Assembly (NCBI RefSeq): GCF_900444995.1
Contig: NZ_UAPQ01000008.1
Span: 124,001 to 188,000, forward strand
From: Actinomyces bovis
GTDB lineage: Bacteria; Actinomycetota; Actinomycetes; Actinomycetales; Actinomycetaceae
Reading direction: 5' to 3'
Length of the DNA stretch: 64,000 nt
Below the pieces are notes generated by a model. That model saw only the letters and a program-made list of their open reading frames with translations, searched no databases and had not been told where the DNA came from. Within the stretch, counting starts at the first letter, position 1. Every line of letters starts with the position of its first letter. A program made the position numbers and the translations under genes. Shown here piece by piece: positions 16,123-25,202 of the stretch.

Positions 16123-18807
16123 TCAGAATTGAGGTCCCACCGTCAGCAGACGCAGCACCGCCTGCTCCGCCTGATCGGAGGCAGCCAGATCTACCAGCGC
16201 TACCAGCCGCCAGTCATGGTCGCCCTCCGGGTCCTCCAATACCTGCGTGGCCAGCCACACTTCACGGCCCGAACGCTCCAGTGCCTCCCGCAAAGCCTCG
16301 GATACTCCTGCGGCTGCCAGCGCCGAGTCCTCCGGCTGCTCATCTAGCGGAGCTAAGGATACCGCCCGGGCGGCTTGGTCCGTGCCCAGCCAGTCGTACT
16401 CCTCCCAGTAACGGCCCAGGGCCTCATCCCAGCGCTGCTCACCCCAACCTGCGGCAGCATCCAGACGCCCCAGAGCCTCGACGTCGTCGCGCGCCATTAA
16501 CTCCACGCGGCGGAACAGCTCCTTGCGCACCGCCACTCGGAAGGCATGCCGGTTGCGGGTGAAAGCCACCTTGCCGTCAGCGTCGGCCCCGAAAGCACGC
16601 TCTACCCCCGCTGAATCATCCGCCCCCGGCCGATCGCCGGGCAGCACCTCCTGGCCGGACTGGAGCGCCCCTAGCGCCTCCCACTCGTCCAGCAGGGAGG
16701 AGTCCACTGCCCGCACCAGGGCACCCAGCCACTCAATCAACTCCTCTACCTCGGGAGTGCGGTGCTCCTCTGGCACCACCTGTCGCAAAGCTTGGTAGGC
16801 GTCCGTCAAATAGCGCAGCACCACGCCCTCGCTGCGGCCCAACTCATAGCGGGAGACCAAGTCCGAGAAGGTCATGGCATTCTCCACCATCTCCCGCACC
16901 ACCGACTTAGGGGAGAGCTCAAACTGTGCGATCCAGGGGTTTGCCTGCCGGTACATCTCCAAAGCAGGCACCAACAGTTCGGCCAGCGGACGCGGCCAGG
17001 TGACCTCCTCCAGAGCTGCCATCCGCTGGTCATAGTCCAAGCCCTCAGCCTTCATAGCGGCCACCGCCTCACCGCGGGCAGCCCGCTGTTGGGCGTAAAG
17101 AAGCGGTCGGGGATCGTCCAGCGTGGACTCCACCACACTGACCACCTCCACCGTGTGCTCCGGAGATTCCAAGGACAGCAGGTCCATAGCCGCCAAGGCA
17201 AAAGGCGCCAGTGGCTGGTTCAAAGCGAAGTCAGCAGGTAGATCCACCGCTAGGCGCAGGCGTGGCAAGCCGTCAGCTGCTGCCTGCTTGCTGGACACAT
17301 GCTCGACGACGCCCGCAGTGCGCAAAGACAAGTAGATCTCCACCGCTCGGCGCCGCAGTGCCCGCCGCTCAGCCTCCGCAGCTTGCACTCGCTCTAGCAA
17401 GGCCGCCATTGCGGCGACTGGGTCACCAGGACGTTCCAAGAGATTCAGCACCATGGTGGTGGTTACCTGGAACTGGCTGGTAAGAGTCTCTGGCGCGGCG
17501 TCTCGCAGCCGCTCAAAGGTTTTGTCTGTCCAGTTGACGCGCCCCTCCGGGGCTTTCTTCCGGACGATCTTGCGTCGCTTGCGCTCATCGTCGCCTGCCT
17601 TGGCCAGAGCCTTGGCGTTCTCAATGACATGCTCGGGGGCCTGCACCACCACGAAACCGCGGGTGTCAAAGCCGGCCCGGCCCGCCCGGCCCGCAATCTG
17701 ATGGAACTCTCGGGCTGTGAGATGACGCTCGGTGGCGCCGTCGAACTTCACCAGGCTGGTGAGCACCACCGAGCGGATCGGCACGTTAATGCCCACGCCC
17801 AGAGTGTCCGTCCCGCAGATGACGCTGAGCAGCCCCTCACGAGCCAAACGTTCTACCAGGCGCCGGTAGCGCGGCAGCATGCCCGCGTGGTGTACCCCAA
17901 TGCCGGCGCGCACCAGCCGGGATAGCGTCTGCCCGAAGCCACCACCAAAGCGGAAGTCGCCCAAAGCTGCAGCGATCTCTGCCTTCCGGGCCTTGGCTTT
18001 CAGGTCCACGCTCAGCAGGGAGGTAGCGCGCTCAATCGCCTCCTTCTGCGAGAAATGCACTACATAGACCGGGGCCTTGTCCTGACCCACCAGGCGCTCT
18101 AAAAGCTCGCCTATGGCCTCCACCGAGTACTCCATCTCCAGAGGCACCGGGCGCACGGCGTCATCAACCACCGCCACCTCACGGCCCGTGCGCGCTTCCA
18201 GGTCCTTCACAAAGAAAGAGACGTCACCCAAGGTGGCTGACAGCAGCACCATTTGAGCATGAGGGAGTTCTAGAAGGGGTACCTGCCAAGCCCAGCCCCG
18301 CTGTGGATCCGCGTAATAGTGGAACTCGTCCATCACCACCGAGTCCACGTCCAGCTCTGTGCCCTCCCGCAAGGCCTGGTTAGCCAGGATCTCCGCGGTG
18401 CAGCAGATGATGGGGGCAGCGGCGTTGATGGAGGTGTCCCCAGTGACCATGCCAACGTTATCTGCCCCAAAGAGGCGCACCAGTTCAAAGAACTTCTCAC
18501 TGACCAAAGCCTTGAGCGGGGCCGTGTAATAGGAACGCCCCCCGCGCGCCAGTGAGGCCGTATGTGCAGCCAAGGCAATAATCGACTTGCCGGAGCCCGT
18601 TGGGGTAGCAGCAATGACGTGGCGACCTTCCAGGATCTGGCTCAGCGCCTCATCTTGGTGGGGGTAAAGAGGACGGCCAGTATCCTCCGCCCACTGGTTG
18701 AAGGCCAGGTAAATATCCTCTGCTTCCGGTACTCGCTCGGGTTCGCTGGCAGGAATCAGTGAGTCCAGCAGGGCGTTAAGTGCCGGAGTGTTGGGGGAGG
18801 AGGCCAT
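16123..18807 (-). CDS. DEAD/DEAH-box helicase with DUF3516-type C-terminus
   Basis: The 894-residue SF2 helicase is related to Ski2/Mtr4-like enzymes. Motifs are Q/I region YPHQDEAL and Walker A ATPTGSGKS (about residue 64), motif II DEFHYY (a DEAD/H-box variant, as in actinobacterial relatives), motif III LLSATLGD, motif V GTDTLGVGINVP and motif VI HQIAGRAGRAGFD. The C-terminal 350 residues are the DUF3516-like region, with many acidic helices. The likely role is RNA or DNA unwinding in the cytoplasm, with substrate unknown. It is convergent with the ABC permease (28-bp gap) and divergent from the symporter cluster. Confidence 0.9.
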   Translation of the reverse strand: MASSPNTPALNALLDSLIPASEPERVPEAEDIYLAFNQWAEDTGRPLYPHQDEALSQILEGRHVIAATPTGSGKSIIALAAHTASLARGGRSYYTAPLKALVSEKFFELVRLFGADNVGMVTGDTSINAAAPIICCTAEILANQALREGTELDVDSVVMDEFHYYADPQRGWAWQVPLLELPHAQMVLLSATLGDVSFFVKDLEARTGREVAVVDDAVRPVPLEMEYSVEAIGELLERLVGQDKAPVYVVHFSQKEAIERATSLLSVDLKAKARKAEIAAALGDFRFGGGFGQTLSRLVRAGIGVHHAGMLPRYRRLVERLAREGLLSVICGTDTLGVGINVPIRSVVLTSLVKFDGATERHLTAREFHQIAGRAGRAGFDTRGFVVVQAPEHVIENAKALAKAGDDERKRRKIVRKKAPEGRVNWTDKTFERLRDAAPETLTSQFQVTTTMVLNLLERPGDPVAAMAALLERVQAAEAERRALRRRAVEIYLSLRTAGVVEHVSSKQAAADGLPRLRLAVDLPADFALNQPLAPFALAAMDLLSLESPEHTVEVVSVVESTLDDPRPLLYAQQRAARGEAVAAMKAEGLDYDQRMAALEEVTWPRPLAELLVPALEMYRQANPWIAQFELSPKSVVREMVENAMTFSDLVSRYELGRSEGVVLRYLTDAYQALRQVVPEEHRTPEVEELIEWLGALVRAVDSSLLDEWEALGALQSGQEVLPGDRPGADDSAGVERAFGADADGKVAFTRNRHAFRVAVRKELFRRVELMARDDVEALGRLDAAAGWGEQRWDEALGRYWEEYDWLGTDQAARAVSLAPLDEQPEDSALAAAGVSEALREALERSGREVWLATQVLEDPEGDHDWRLVALVDLAASDQAEQAVLRLLTVGPQF

Positions 18808-18947
18808 GCGGCCATGCTCTCATGTGGAAGTTGGCTGCCTGCCTGACCTAAGAAGTAGGCACAGGATGAGACAGATGCAGAACAAACCGTGAGACTGTGA
18901 GAGCATGCGTCGCGTTTCTAACGCCTCGCGTATAAAGGCCATCTTCT

Positions 18948-20411
18948 ATGGACGCACTAGCAGCCAACCTGCTCACCATCGCTGACTGGATCACCGCCCA
19001 CATCACCATGTGGGTGCTGATCGCCACCGGCGTGTTTTTAACCGTAGTTAGCCGCGCCGTCCAACTGCGTCACCTACCAGATATGGTCCGCCAGGTTCTC
19101 GGCTCACGCAGTAACGCCGACGGCGGGATCTCCTCTTTCCAGGCCTTCGCCATCTCCCTGGCTGCCCGTGTAGGTATCGGCAACGTCTTTGGGGTGGCTG
19201 CAGCCCTGTTAATGGGCGGGCCTGGAGCCATCTTCTGGATGTGGGTGGTGGCATTCGTAGGTATGGCCACCGCCTTCTTTGAGGCCACCCTGGCCCAGAT
19301 TTTCAAGGTCCGGGCCCAGGACGGCACCTTCCGCGGTGGCCCTGCCTTCTACATGCGTGCAGGTATGCGCAACCCGGTTCTGGCCAGCATCTTCGCGGCT
19401 ATCACCGTGGTCACCTGCGGCTTCGTTATCACCTCAGTGCAGTCCAATGCCGTCGCCGGCACCCTCGCGGCCGCCTTCGGCTCCGGTGAGAACTCCACCC
19501 TTCCCGGATTCGCGGGCCTCTCCGGCGCCCAAATCGTGGTGGCAGCCCTGGTCTTCGTGCTCACCGCCGTCGTCGTATTTGGAGGTATACGCGCTGTCGC
19601 CCGCGTCACCGAGTGGATGGCGCCCATCATGGCGCTTATCTACGTGATCCTGGTGGCCCTTATCTGCCTGCTGAACTTGCCACAGTTCGTGCAGGTTATC
19701 GGCCAGATTTTCTCCTCAGCCTTCGCCACCGAACCCCTGGTGGGTGGCCTAGGTGGCGGGATTCTGGCCGCCATCGTCAATGGCACCAAGCGGGGCTTGT
19801 TCTCCAACGAGGCTGGTCAAGGCACGGCCCCCAACGCCGCCGCCACCGCCACCGTCTCCCACCCCGTGCAGCAGGGCTTCATCCAATCCCTGGGGGTCTT
19901 CATTGACACCATCGTGGTGTGCACCGCCACGGCCTTCGTGATCCTCCTGTCAGGCCCCGAGACCTGGACCCGTGCCGACGCCAACCCAGCCACCCTCACC
20001 ACCTTGGCCATCTCCCACGGACTAGGCAGCTGGACCCTCCTGCCAATGGCGATCCTGATCTTCGTGCTGGCCTACTCTTCGATCATTGCGGCCTACGTCT
20101 ACTCCGACATCAATATGTCCTACCTGACCGGAGGTAAGACCTGGGGCAGCTGGCTGGTGCGCATCGTCTCCGCCGTCTCCGCCACCGCCGGAGCCGTCCT
20201 AACCCTGGAAGTCGTCTGGAACGCGGTGGACATCGCCATGGCCGTCATGACCCTGACTAACCTGGTGGCGCTTATCTGGCTGTTCAAATGGGGCGTCGGC
20301 GCCCTGCGGGACTACGAGGCGCAGCGGCGCGACGGCGTCGTCGAGCCTGTATTCCACGGCAAGAAGAACCCTCACCTGCCCGCGGACCTCAGCACAGATA
20401 TCTGGGACTGA
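18948..20411 (+). CDS. Alanine/glycine:cation symporter 1 of 4 (AGCS family)
   Basis: The 487-residue integral membrane protein has about ten to eleven TM helices. AGCS signatures are the N-terminal VQLRHLP...QVLGSRSNADGGISSFQAF, ARVGIGNVFGVA, GGPGAIFWMW and RGLFSNEAGQGTAPNAAATA (about residues 281-300), with a conserved C-terminal NPHLPADL. Relatives import alanine or glycine with Na+ or H+. It is first of four paralogues in one direction. The intergenic region upstream carries an inverted repeat at 18813-18822/18898-18907. Confidence 0.93.
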   Translation: MDALAANLLTIADWITAHITMWVLIATGVFLTVVSRAVQLRHLPDMVRQVLGSRSNADGGISSFQAFAISLAARVGIGNVFGVAAALLMGGPGAIFWMWVVAFVGMATAFFEATLAQIFKVRAQDGTFRGGPAFYMRAGMRNPVLASIFAAITVVTCGFVITSVQSNAVAGTLAAAFGSGENSTLPGFAGLSGAQIVVAALVFVLTAVVVFGGIRAVARVTEWMAPIMALIYVILVALICLLNLPQFVQVIGQIFSSAFATEPLVGGLGGGILAAIVNGTKRGLFSNEAGQGTAPNAAATATVSHPVQQGFIQSLGVFIDTIVVCTATAFVILLSGPETWTRADANPATLTTLAISHGLGSWTLLPMAILIFVLAYSSIIAAYVYSDINMSYLTGGKTWGSWLVRIVSAVSATAGAVLTLEVVWNAVDIAMAVMTLTNLVALIWLFKWGVGALRDYEAQRRDGVVEPVFHGKKNPHLPADLSTDIWD

Positions 20412-20452
20412 GCCCCACACAGACCAGCAAGACCTGACCGGAAGGAACCCAA

Positions 20453-20512
20453 ATGACAGTCATTGCGCCAGAAACCAGCCAGCCAGCAGCAGCAACGGGG
20501 GCTGAACGATGA
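20453..20512 (+). CDS. 19-residue leader ORF coupled to symporter 2
   Basis: ATG at 20453 has a strong ribosome site (GGAAGGA, eight bases upstream) and encodes MTVIAPETSQPAAATGAER. Its TGA (20510-20512) overlaps the ATG of symporter 2 (20509) in the arrangement ATGA. The large gene has no good ribosome site of its own, so the small ORF probably delivers ribosomes to it. The peptide has no hydrophobic segment. Either it is simply a translational-coupling leader or it senses something during translation; the sequence shows only the former. Confidence 0.6.
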   Translation: MTVIAPETSQPAAATGAER

Positions 20513-21978
20513 ACGCAGCTGTCCTCATTCCCCAGCTAAATCCCGCGCTGACCACCGCCGAGGTGGAGAGTTTCCTCAACACGATCGACGACAAGCTCTA
20601 CAGCTACGTCCTCTCTGCGCTGCTCATCGCCGTCGGCATCTACTTCACGATCCGCACCCGCGGCGTCCAACTGCGTCACTTCGGCACAATGATCCGCACT
20701 ATCACCACCTCACGCAGTGGTGCCGAAGGCGGTATTTCTTCCTTCCAGGCCTTCGCCGTAGGCCTGGCTGCCCGCGTGGGTATCGGCAACGTGGCCGGTG
20801 TAGCCCTGGCGGTGGTAGCCGGTGGCCCTGGGGCTCTGTTTTGGATGTGGGTCGTTGCCGTTATCGGTATGGCCACGGCCTTCGTTGAGTCGACTCTGGC
20901 GCAGGTTTTCAAAGAGCGCGGCCGCGACCTGACCTTCAAGGGTGGTCCCGCCTACTACATCAAGAACGGTCTCGGTTCGCGGCTGTGGGGCAGTGTCTTT
21001 GCCGTCCTGTGCATCGTGAGTGTGGGCGTCACCGTCGTCATGGTGCAGACCAATGCTCTAGCTGGCGTCATCAACGCCTCGGTCCCGGCTGTAGCTCCCT
21101 GGATGGTCGGCGTCGCTCTCATTCTCCTCACCGCCCCTATCGTCCTGGGCGGCCTCAAATCCGTGGCCCGGGTGACTGAGTGGCTGGCTCCGCTTATGGC
21201 GTTGCTCTATGTGCTCGTAGCCCTGGTGGTAATCCTGCTGAATATTGCTGAGATTCCCGCCGTCCTCTCACAGATTGTCCGCGGCGCCTTCGGCATGGAC
21301 CAGGCCCTCTTCGGCCTGGCTGGCGGCATTACCGCAGCAGTCCTCAACGGTGTGCGCCGCGGCCTGTTCTCCAACGAGGCCGGTCTGGGCACCGCCCCCA
21401 ATGCTGCCGGCACCGCGACCACCCCCCACCCTGCACGCCAAGGACTCATCCAGTCCTTTGGCGTCTTCGTGGATACGATTTTGGTCTGTACCGCTACGGG
21501 CCTGCTGATCCTCTTGGCCAACAACACTTATCAGCCTGGCAATAAGGGAGTTGTAGGGGCGGTTCTGACCCAGCAGGCAGTTGCTGAGCACCTCGGCTCC
21601 TGGACCACTTGGCCGATGGTCGTCTTAATCTTCATCCTGGTGTTCTCCACTGTCCTGGGCTGCTACTCCTACAGCCAAGTCAACGTGAATTTCCTAGGTG
21701 GCGAGCACCGGGCTGAGCAGGTGCTAGGCATCGTCCTGACCGGCGCTGCCTTCGCGGGCACCGTCCTCACCCTGCCGATCGTTTGGGCCCTCACTGATAT
21801 CGCCCTGGGCGTCATGGGTGCCCTCAACCTGGTCGCTATCGTTCGCCTGGCCCCCTGGGCTGTGGGTGCGCTGCGCGACTTCGAGGCACAACTGTGCGCA
21901 GGCGAAGTCCCGGTCTTCCGGGGCGACAACAACCCGCATCTGCCGGGTGACGTCGCCAGCGGCGTTTGGAAGGACTGA
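20509..21978 (+). CDS. Alanine/glycine:cation symporter 2 of 4 (AGCS family)
   Basis: The 489-residue paralogue shares FTIRTRGVQLRHFGTMI, GGISSFQAFAVGLAARVGIGN, GGPGALFWMW, RGLFSNEAGLGTAPNAAGTA and C-terminal NPHLPGDVASG. An N-terminal amphipathic extension of about 30 residues precedes the first TM. Translation is coupled to the 19-codon leader ORF, and its stop is only 3 bp from the start of symporter 3, so the two are co-transcribed. Amino-acid specificity cannot be assigned. Confidence 0.93.
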   Translation: MNAAVLIPQLNPALTTAEVESFLNTIDDKLYSYVLSALLIAVGIYFTIRTRGVQLRHFGTMIRTITTSRSGAEGGISSFQAFAVGLAARVGIGNVAGVALAVVAGGPGALFWMWVVAVIGMATAFVESTLAQVFKERGRDLTFKGGPAYYIKNGLGSRLWGSVFAVLCIVSVGVTVVMVQTNALAGVINASVPAVAPWMVGVALILLTAPIVLGGLKSVARVTEWLAPLMALLYVLVALVVILLNIAEIPAVLSQIVRGAFGMDQALFGLAGGITAAVLNGVRRGLFSNEAGLGTAPNAAGTATTPHPARQGLIQSFGVFVDTILVCTATGLLILLANNTYQPGNKGVVGAVLTQQAVAEHLGSWTTWPMVVLIFILVFSTVLGCYSYSQVNVNFLGGEHRAEQVLGIVLTGAAFAGTVLTLPIVWALTDIALGVMGALNLVAIVRLAPWAVGALRDFEAQLCAGEVPVFRGDNNPHLPGDVASGVWKD

Positions 21979-21981
21979 GAT

Positions 21982-23442
21982 ATGCACCAGCTCAATGAGG
22001 CACTCGGCTGGGCCTCCAACCTGCTCTTCGGCACAGTCCTGGTATGGCTCCTGCTCGCAGCGGGCCTGTGGCTGACGATCTTTACCCGAGGCGTGCAACT
22101 GCGGCACATAGGTGCGGTACTGCGGTCAATGATTGGCTCCCGGTCCGGGGCACAAGGTGGCATCTCCTCCTTCCAAGCTTTCGCGGTAGGGCTGGCCTGC
22201 CGGGTAGGCACCGGCAACATCGTTGGCGTGGCCCTAGCCCTGGTTCTCGGCGGCCCGGGGGCGGTGTTCTGGATGTGGCTAGTGGCCTTGCTGGGCATGG
22301 CCACCGCCTTCAGTGAGGCCAGCCTGGGCCAGTTGTTCAAAGTGTCTCGCCATGACGGCAGCTACCGCGGAGGCCCCGCTTACTACATTGCTCGCGGGCT
22401 TCGCTGGCCGGTGGCCGGTGGTGTGTTCGCCGTAGTATTCATGTTTGCCAACGGGATGGCCATGCCGATGGTTCAGGCCAATGCGATGACAGCGGCCCTG
22501 GGGCAGACTGCAGACCTCAGCCCCTGGGTGAGGGCGGCCCTGGTAAGCCTGCTAGTTGCGCCGGTTTTGCTCGGTGGCCTGCGGTCCATCGCTCGCGTCA
22601 CTGAGTGGCTAGCCCCGCTTATGGCTATCGGCTACCTGCTGCTGGTGGCGATCATCATTCTGACGCACCCACTACAGGCCGCGGAGGCCATCCTGGATAT
22701 TTTCGCGGGTGCCTTCAACCTGCGCTCAGGCTTATCTGGCGTGGCCGGTGGTTTGATCGCAGCCATCCTCAATGGTGTACGCCGGGGCCTGTTTTCCAAT
22801 GAGGCTGGCCTGGGGGGCGTCGCCTGTGCGGCTGGCTCAGCGACGGTCGCCCACCCTGCTCAGCAGGGCTTCATCCAAGCTTTTGGCGTGCTGGTGGACA
22901 CCATGCTGGTGTGCACGGCGACGGCGTTGGCGATCCTTATCGCCGGCAAGTCTGATGGCGCTGTCTACACCCCTGGAATCACCGGAGCTGGCGAGGCAGA
23001 TGTTTCCGGCACCCTTACGCAGGACGCTATTGCCCGCGTCTTGGGATCCTGGACCAACTGGCCCATGACCCTGTTGATCCTGGTGCTCGCTTACTCCACG
23101 ATCCTCGGAGCGTTTTCCTACGCGGAGGTCTGCCTGGACTACCTCACCCGCGCCCCCTGGGCCAGCTGGGCACTGCGCGTAGCTGGCGTCGGCTGCACTT
23201 TCCTGGGCGGTGGCGCGGCCCTTACCACCGTATGGAGCCTGGCAGACATTGCGCTGGGCCTAGGGGCCATCATCAACCTGGTGGCCTTGGTGGCCCTCGC
23301 CCCGTGGGTGCGTGGGCTGCTGCGGGACTGGGAACACCAGCGATACCAAATCATCGTGGGGGAGAGGCCGCAGTTGCGCTTCGTAAGCACAGGCAACCCG
23401 CATCTGCCGGGCAGGCTGCCCGATGACGTCTGGGCTGCCTGA
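21982..23442 (+). CDS. Alanine/glycine:cation symporter 3 of 4 (AGCS family)
   Basis: The 486-residue paralogue has GGISSFQAFAVGLACRVGTGN, GGPGAVFWMWLVALLGMATA and RGLFSNEAGLGGVACAAGSA. The last motif departs from the usual AGxGTAPNAAATA in the other three copies (GGVACAAG instead of GTAPNAAG), at a site close to the substrate/cation region of the family. Altered specificity is possible. The gene ends just before a strong intrinsic terminator at 23461-23493. Confidence 0.92.
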   Translation: MHQLNEALGWASNLLFGTVLVWLLLAAGLWLTIFTRGVQLRHIGAVLRSMIGSRSGAQGGISSFQAFAVGLACRVGTGNIVGVALALVLGGPGAVFWMWLVALLGMATAFSEASLGQLFKVSRHDGSYRGGPAYYIARGLRWPVAGGVFAVVFMFANGMAMPMVQANAMTAALGQTADLSPWVRAALVSLLVAPVLLGGLRSIARVTEWLAPLMAIGYLLLVAIIILTHPLQAAEAILDIFAGAFNLRSGLSGVAGGLIAAILNGVRRGLFSNEAGLGGVACAAGSATVAHPAQQGFIQAFGVLVDTMLVCTATALAILIAGKSDGAVYTPGITGAGEADVSGTLTQDAIARVLGSWTNWPMTLLILVLAYSTILGAFSYAEVCLDYLTRAPWASWALRVAGVGCTFLGGGAALTTVWSLADIALGLGAIINLVALVALAPWVRGLLRDWEHQRYQIIVGERPQLRFVSTGNPHLPGRLPDDVWAA

Positions 23443-23460
23443 CCCCAGTGGGCTCCGCTT

Positions 23461-23493
23461 CGGCCCCGTGTCCTTTGTGCGGACACGGGGCCG
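23461..23493 (+). terminator. Intrinsic terminator after symporter 3
   Basis: A perfect 13-bp stem, CGGCCCCGTGTCC with GGACACGGGGCCG, encloses a 7-base loop TTTGTGC and is followed by AAACATTTT. It separates symporters 1-3 from symporter 4, which therefore needs its own promoter. Confidence 0.9.
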
Positions 23494-23543
23494 AAACATT
23501 TTCCCTATCGGCAGGACACAAGGAGCCTATATTCTTCTCGGCT

Positions 23544-25100
23544 ATGACCCTTCAACTCCCACTTCTGGCAGCCTCAGGCCCTGACCTGGGCAAGTACTTT
23601 GATAGCGCTGCCAAGCGTTTGGACGATGTTTCCACCTACCTCTACGGCGGCTTCCTGGCTTGGTTGCTGATCGCTGTTGGCGTCTACTTCACCATCCGTA
23701 CCTTTGGCTTGCAGTTCCGCTTCTTCGGCCACATGGTCAAGGTAATCGCAGACTCCCGCGAGTCAGACGAGGTGGCCGGCTCCATCTCCTCCTTCCAGGC
23801 CTTTGCAATCGGAATCGCCTCCCGAGTGGGCACCGGAAATATCGTCGGTGTCGCCATCGCGATCACCATGGGAGGGCCCGGGGCAGTGTTCTGGATGTGG
23901 CTGGTGGCGCTGGTCGGCATGGCCACTGGCTTCATCGAGTCCACCCTGGCTCAAATGTTCAAGGTGCCCCACACCTCCGGCTCCTTCCGGGGTGGACCGG
24001 CCTACTACATCAGTCAGGGCTTGGGATCCAAGACCTGGGGCTCGATCTTCGCCGTCGTGATCGTCTTCGTCTTCGGTTTTGCCTACGAGGCCACCCAGGC
24101 CAACACCATCGCTAGCAATATGAAGGGGGCCTTCGATATCGATCCTTGGATCACCGGCCTGGTGCTGGTGCTCATCAGCGCGCCGATTGTCTTCCGTGGC
24201 ATCCGGCAGGTGGCCACTATTGCGGAATGGATGGCTCCCTTCGTGGCTGGCTTGTATGCGCTCATCGCGATTGTCATCTTGGTGCTCAACTTTGACGCCA
24301 TCCCCGGGGCTGTCGCCTCCATCTTCCTGGGCGCCTTCGGCCTGGACCAGGCCTTTGCCGGTATTGGCGGTGGCATCTACGCGGCTGCGATCAATGGGAT
24401 CAAACGTGGCCTGTTCTCCAACGAGGCCGGTGAGGGCTCCGTGCCTAACGCTGCTGCCACCGCCACCACTGCGCACCCCGCCAACCAGGGCTTCATCCAG
24501 TCCCTGGGTGTCTTTGTGGACACGATCGTGGTGTGCACCGCCACCGCACTGATCATCTTGCTTTCTGGCGTCTACGACCCAGCCACAACCATGGCTATGG
24601 GCGAGACGGTTGCCAAAGAAGCCGCAGGCACTTTGACCACTGCCTCAACCGTCGCCACCCTGGGCGGCTGGGCAAAGTACCTGATGATCTTCATTATCTT
24701 CGTCTTCGCCTACAGCTCCCTGCTAGGTAACTACACCTACGCCGAGGTCAACGTGGACTTCCTCAGCCGCAAGGAAGGCTCCAAGCACTACTGGCTGCGC
24801 ACCATGATTCTGGTGGCCACCTATATTGGCGCCACCTCCACTTTGACCTTCGTGTGGAACCTTTCTGACGTAGCCATGGGGCTGATGGCGATCATTAACA
24901 TCGTCTCAATCGTTCTGCTCGGCAAGTGGGCCTTCGGGGCTTTGCGTGACTGGGAGCACCAGCACCGCCTCCACCTGGCAGGCAAGCTGGAGCACATCCG
25001 TTTTAACTCCACCAACAACCCCTTCCTGCCGGGCAAATTGCCGGGTGAAGTATGGGCAGGCGGTCCCCACCGGCAGCCCTCATCCGCCCAGAAGGACTGA
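23544..25100 (+). CDS. Alanine/glycine:cation symporter 4 of 4 (AGCS family)
   Basis: The 518-residue product from ATG 23544 (MTLQLPLLAASGPDLGKYF) is preferred over an upstream start that would begin inside the terminator. It has the same signatures: GSISSFQAFAIGIASRVGTGN, GGPGAVFWMW, RGLFSNEAGEGSVPNAAATA and NPFLPGKLPGEVW. It is more divergent than copies 1-3 (replacement at the GxG(T/S)xPN motif, longer N-terminus) and is transcribed separately. Function is probably Na+-coupled uptake of alanine, glycine or a similar small amino acid. Confidence 0.93.
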   Translation: MTLQLPLLAASGPDLGKYFDSAAKRLDDVSTYLYGGFLAWLLIAVGVYFTIRTFGLQFRFFGHMVKVIADSRESDEVAGSISSFQAFAIGIASRVGTGNIVGVAIAITMGGPGAVFWMWLVALVGMATGFIESTLAQMFKVPHTSGSFRGGPAYYISQGLGSKTWGSIFAVVIVFVFGFAYEATQANTIASNMKGAFDIDPWITGLVLVLISAPIVFRGIRQVATIAEWMAPFVAGLYALIAIVILVLNFDAIPGAVASIFLGAFGLDQAFAGIGGGIYAAAINGIKRGLFSNEAGEGSVPNAAATATTAHPANQGFIQSLGVFVDTIVVCTATALIILLSGVYDPATTMAMGETVAKEAAGTLTTASTVATLGGWAKYLMIFIIFVFAYSSLLGNYTYAEVNVDFLSRKEGSKHYWLRTMILVATYIGATSTLTFVWNLSDVAMGLMAIINIVSIVLLGKWAFGALRDWEHQHRLHLAGKLEHIRFNSTNNPFLPGKLPGEVWAGGPHRQPSSAQKD

Positions 25101-25124
25101 GCCACGCTAATTGGCCATGGATCT

Positions 25125-25159
25125 TGCCGCCCCGCACCCTTGACTGGTGTGGGGCGGCA
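25125..25159 (+). terminator. Probable terminator hairpin after symporter 4
   Basis: TGCCGCCCCGCACC pairs with GGTGTGGGGCGGCA over 14 bp with one G-U wobble and a 7-base loop. There is no T-run, so confidence is moderate. Confidence 0.6.
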
Positions 25160-25202
25160 GAGTCTGTGACCGCAGGCCGCAGTGAGCCACTACTCTAAGC
25201 CC

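Noticed and set aside
18808-18947. Glycine riboswitch upstream of the first symporter
   Set aside because: AGCS genes are often preceded by one, but I see none of the conserved aptamer core here.
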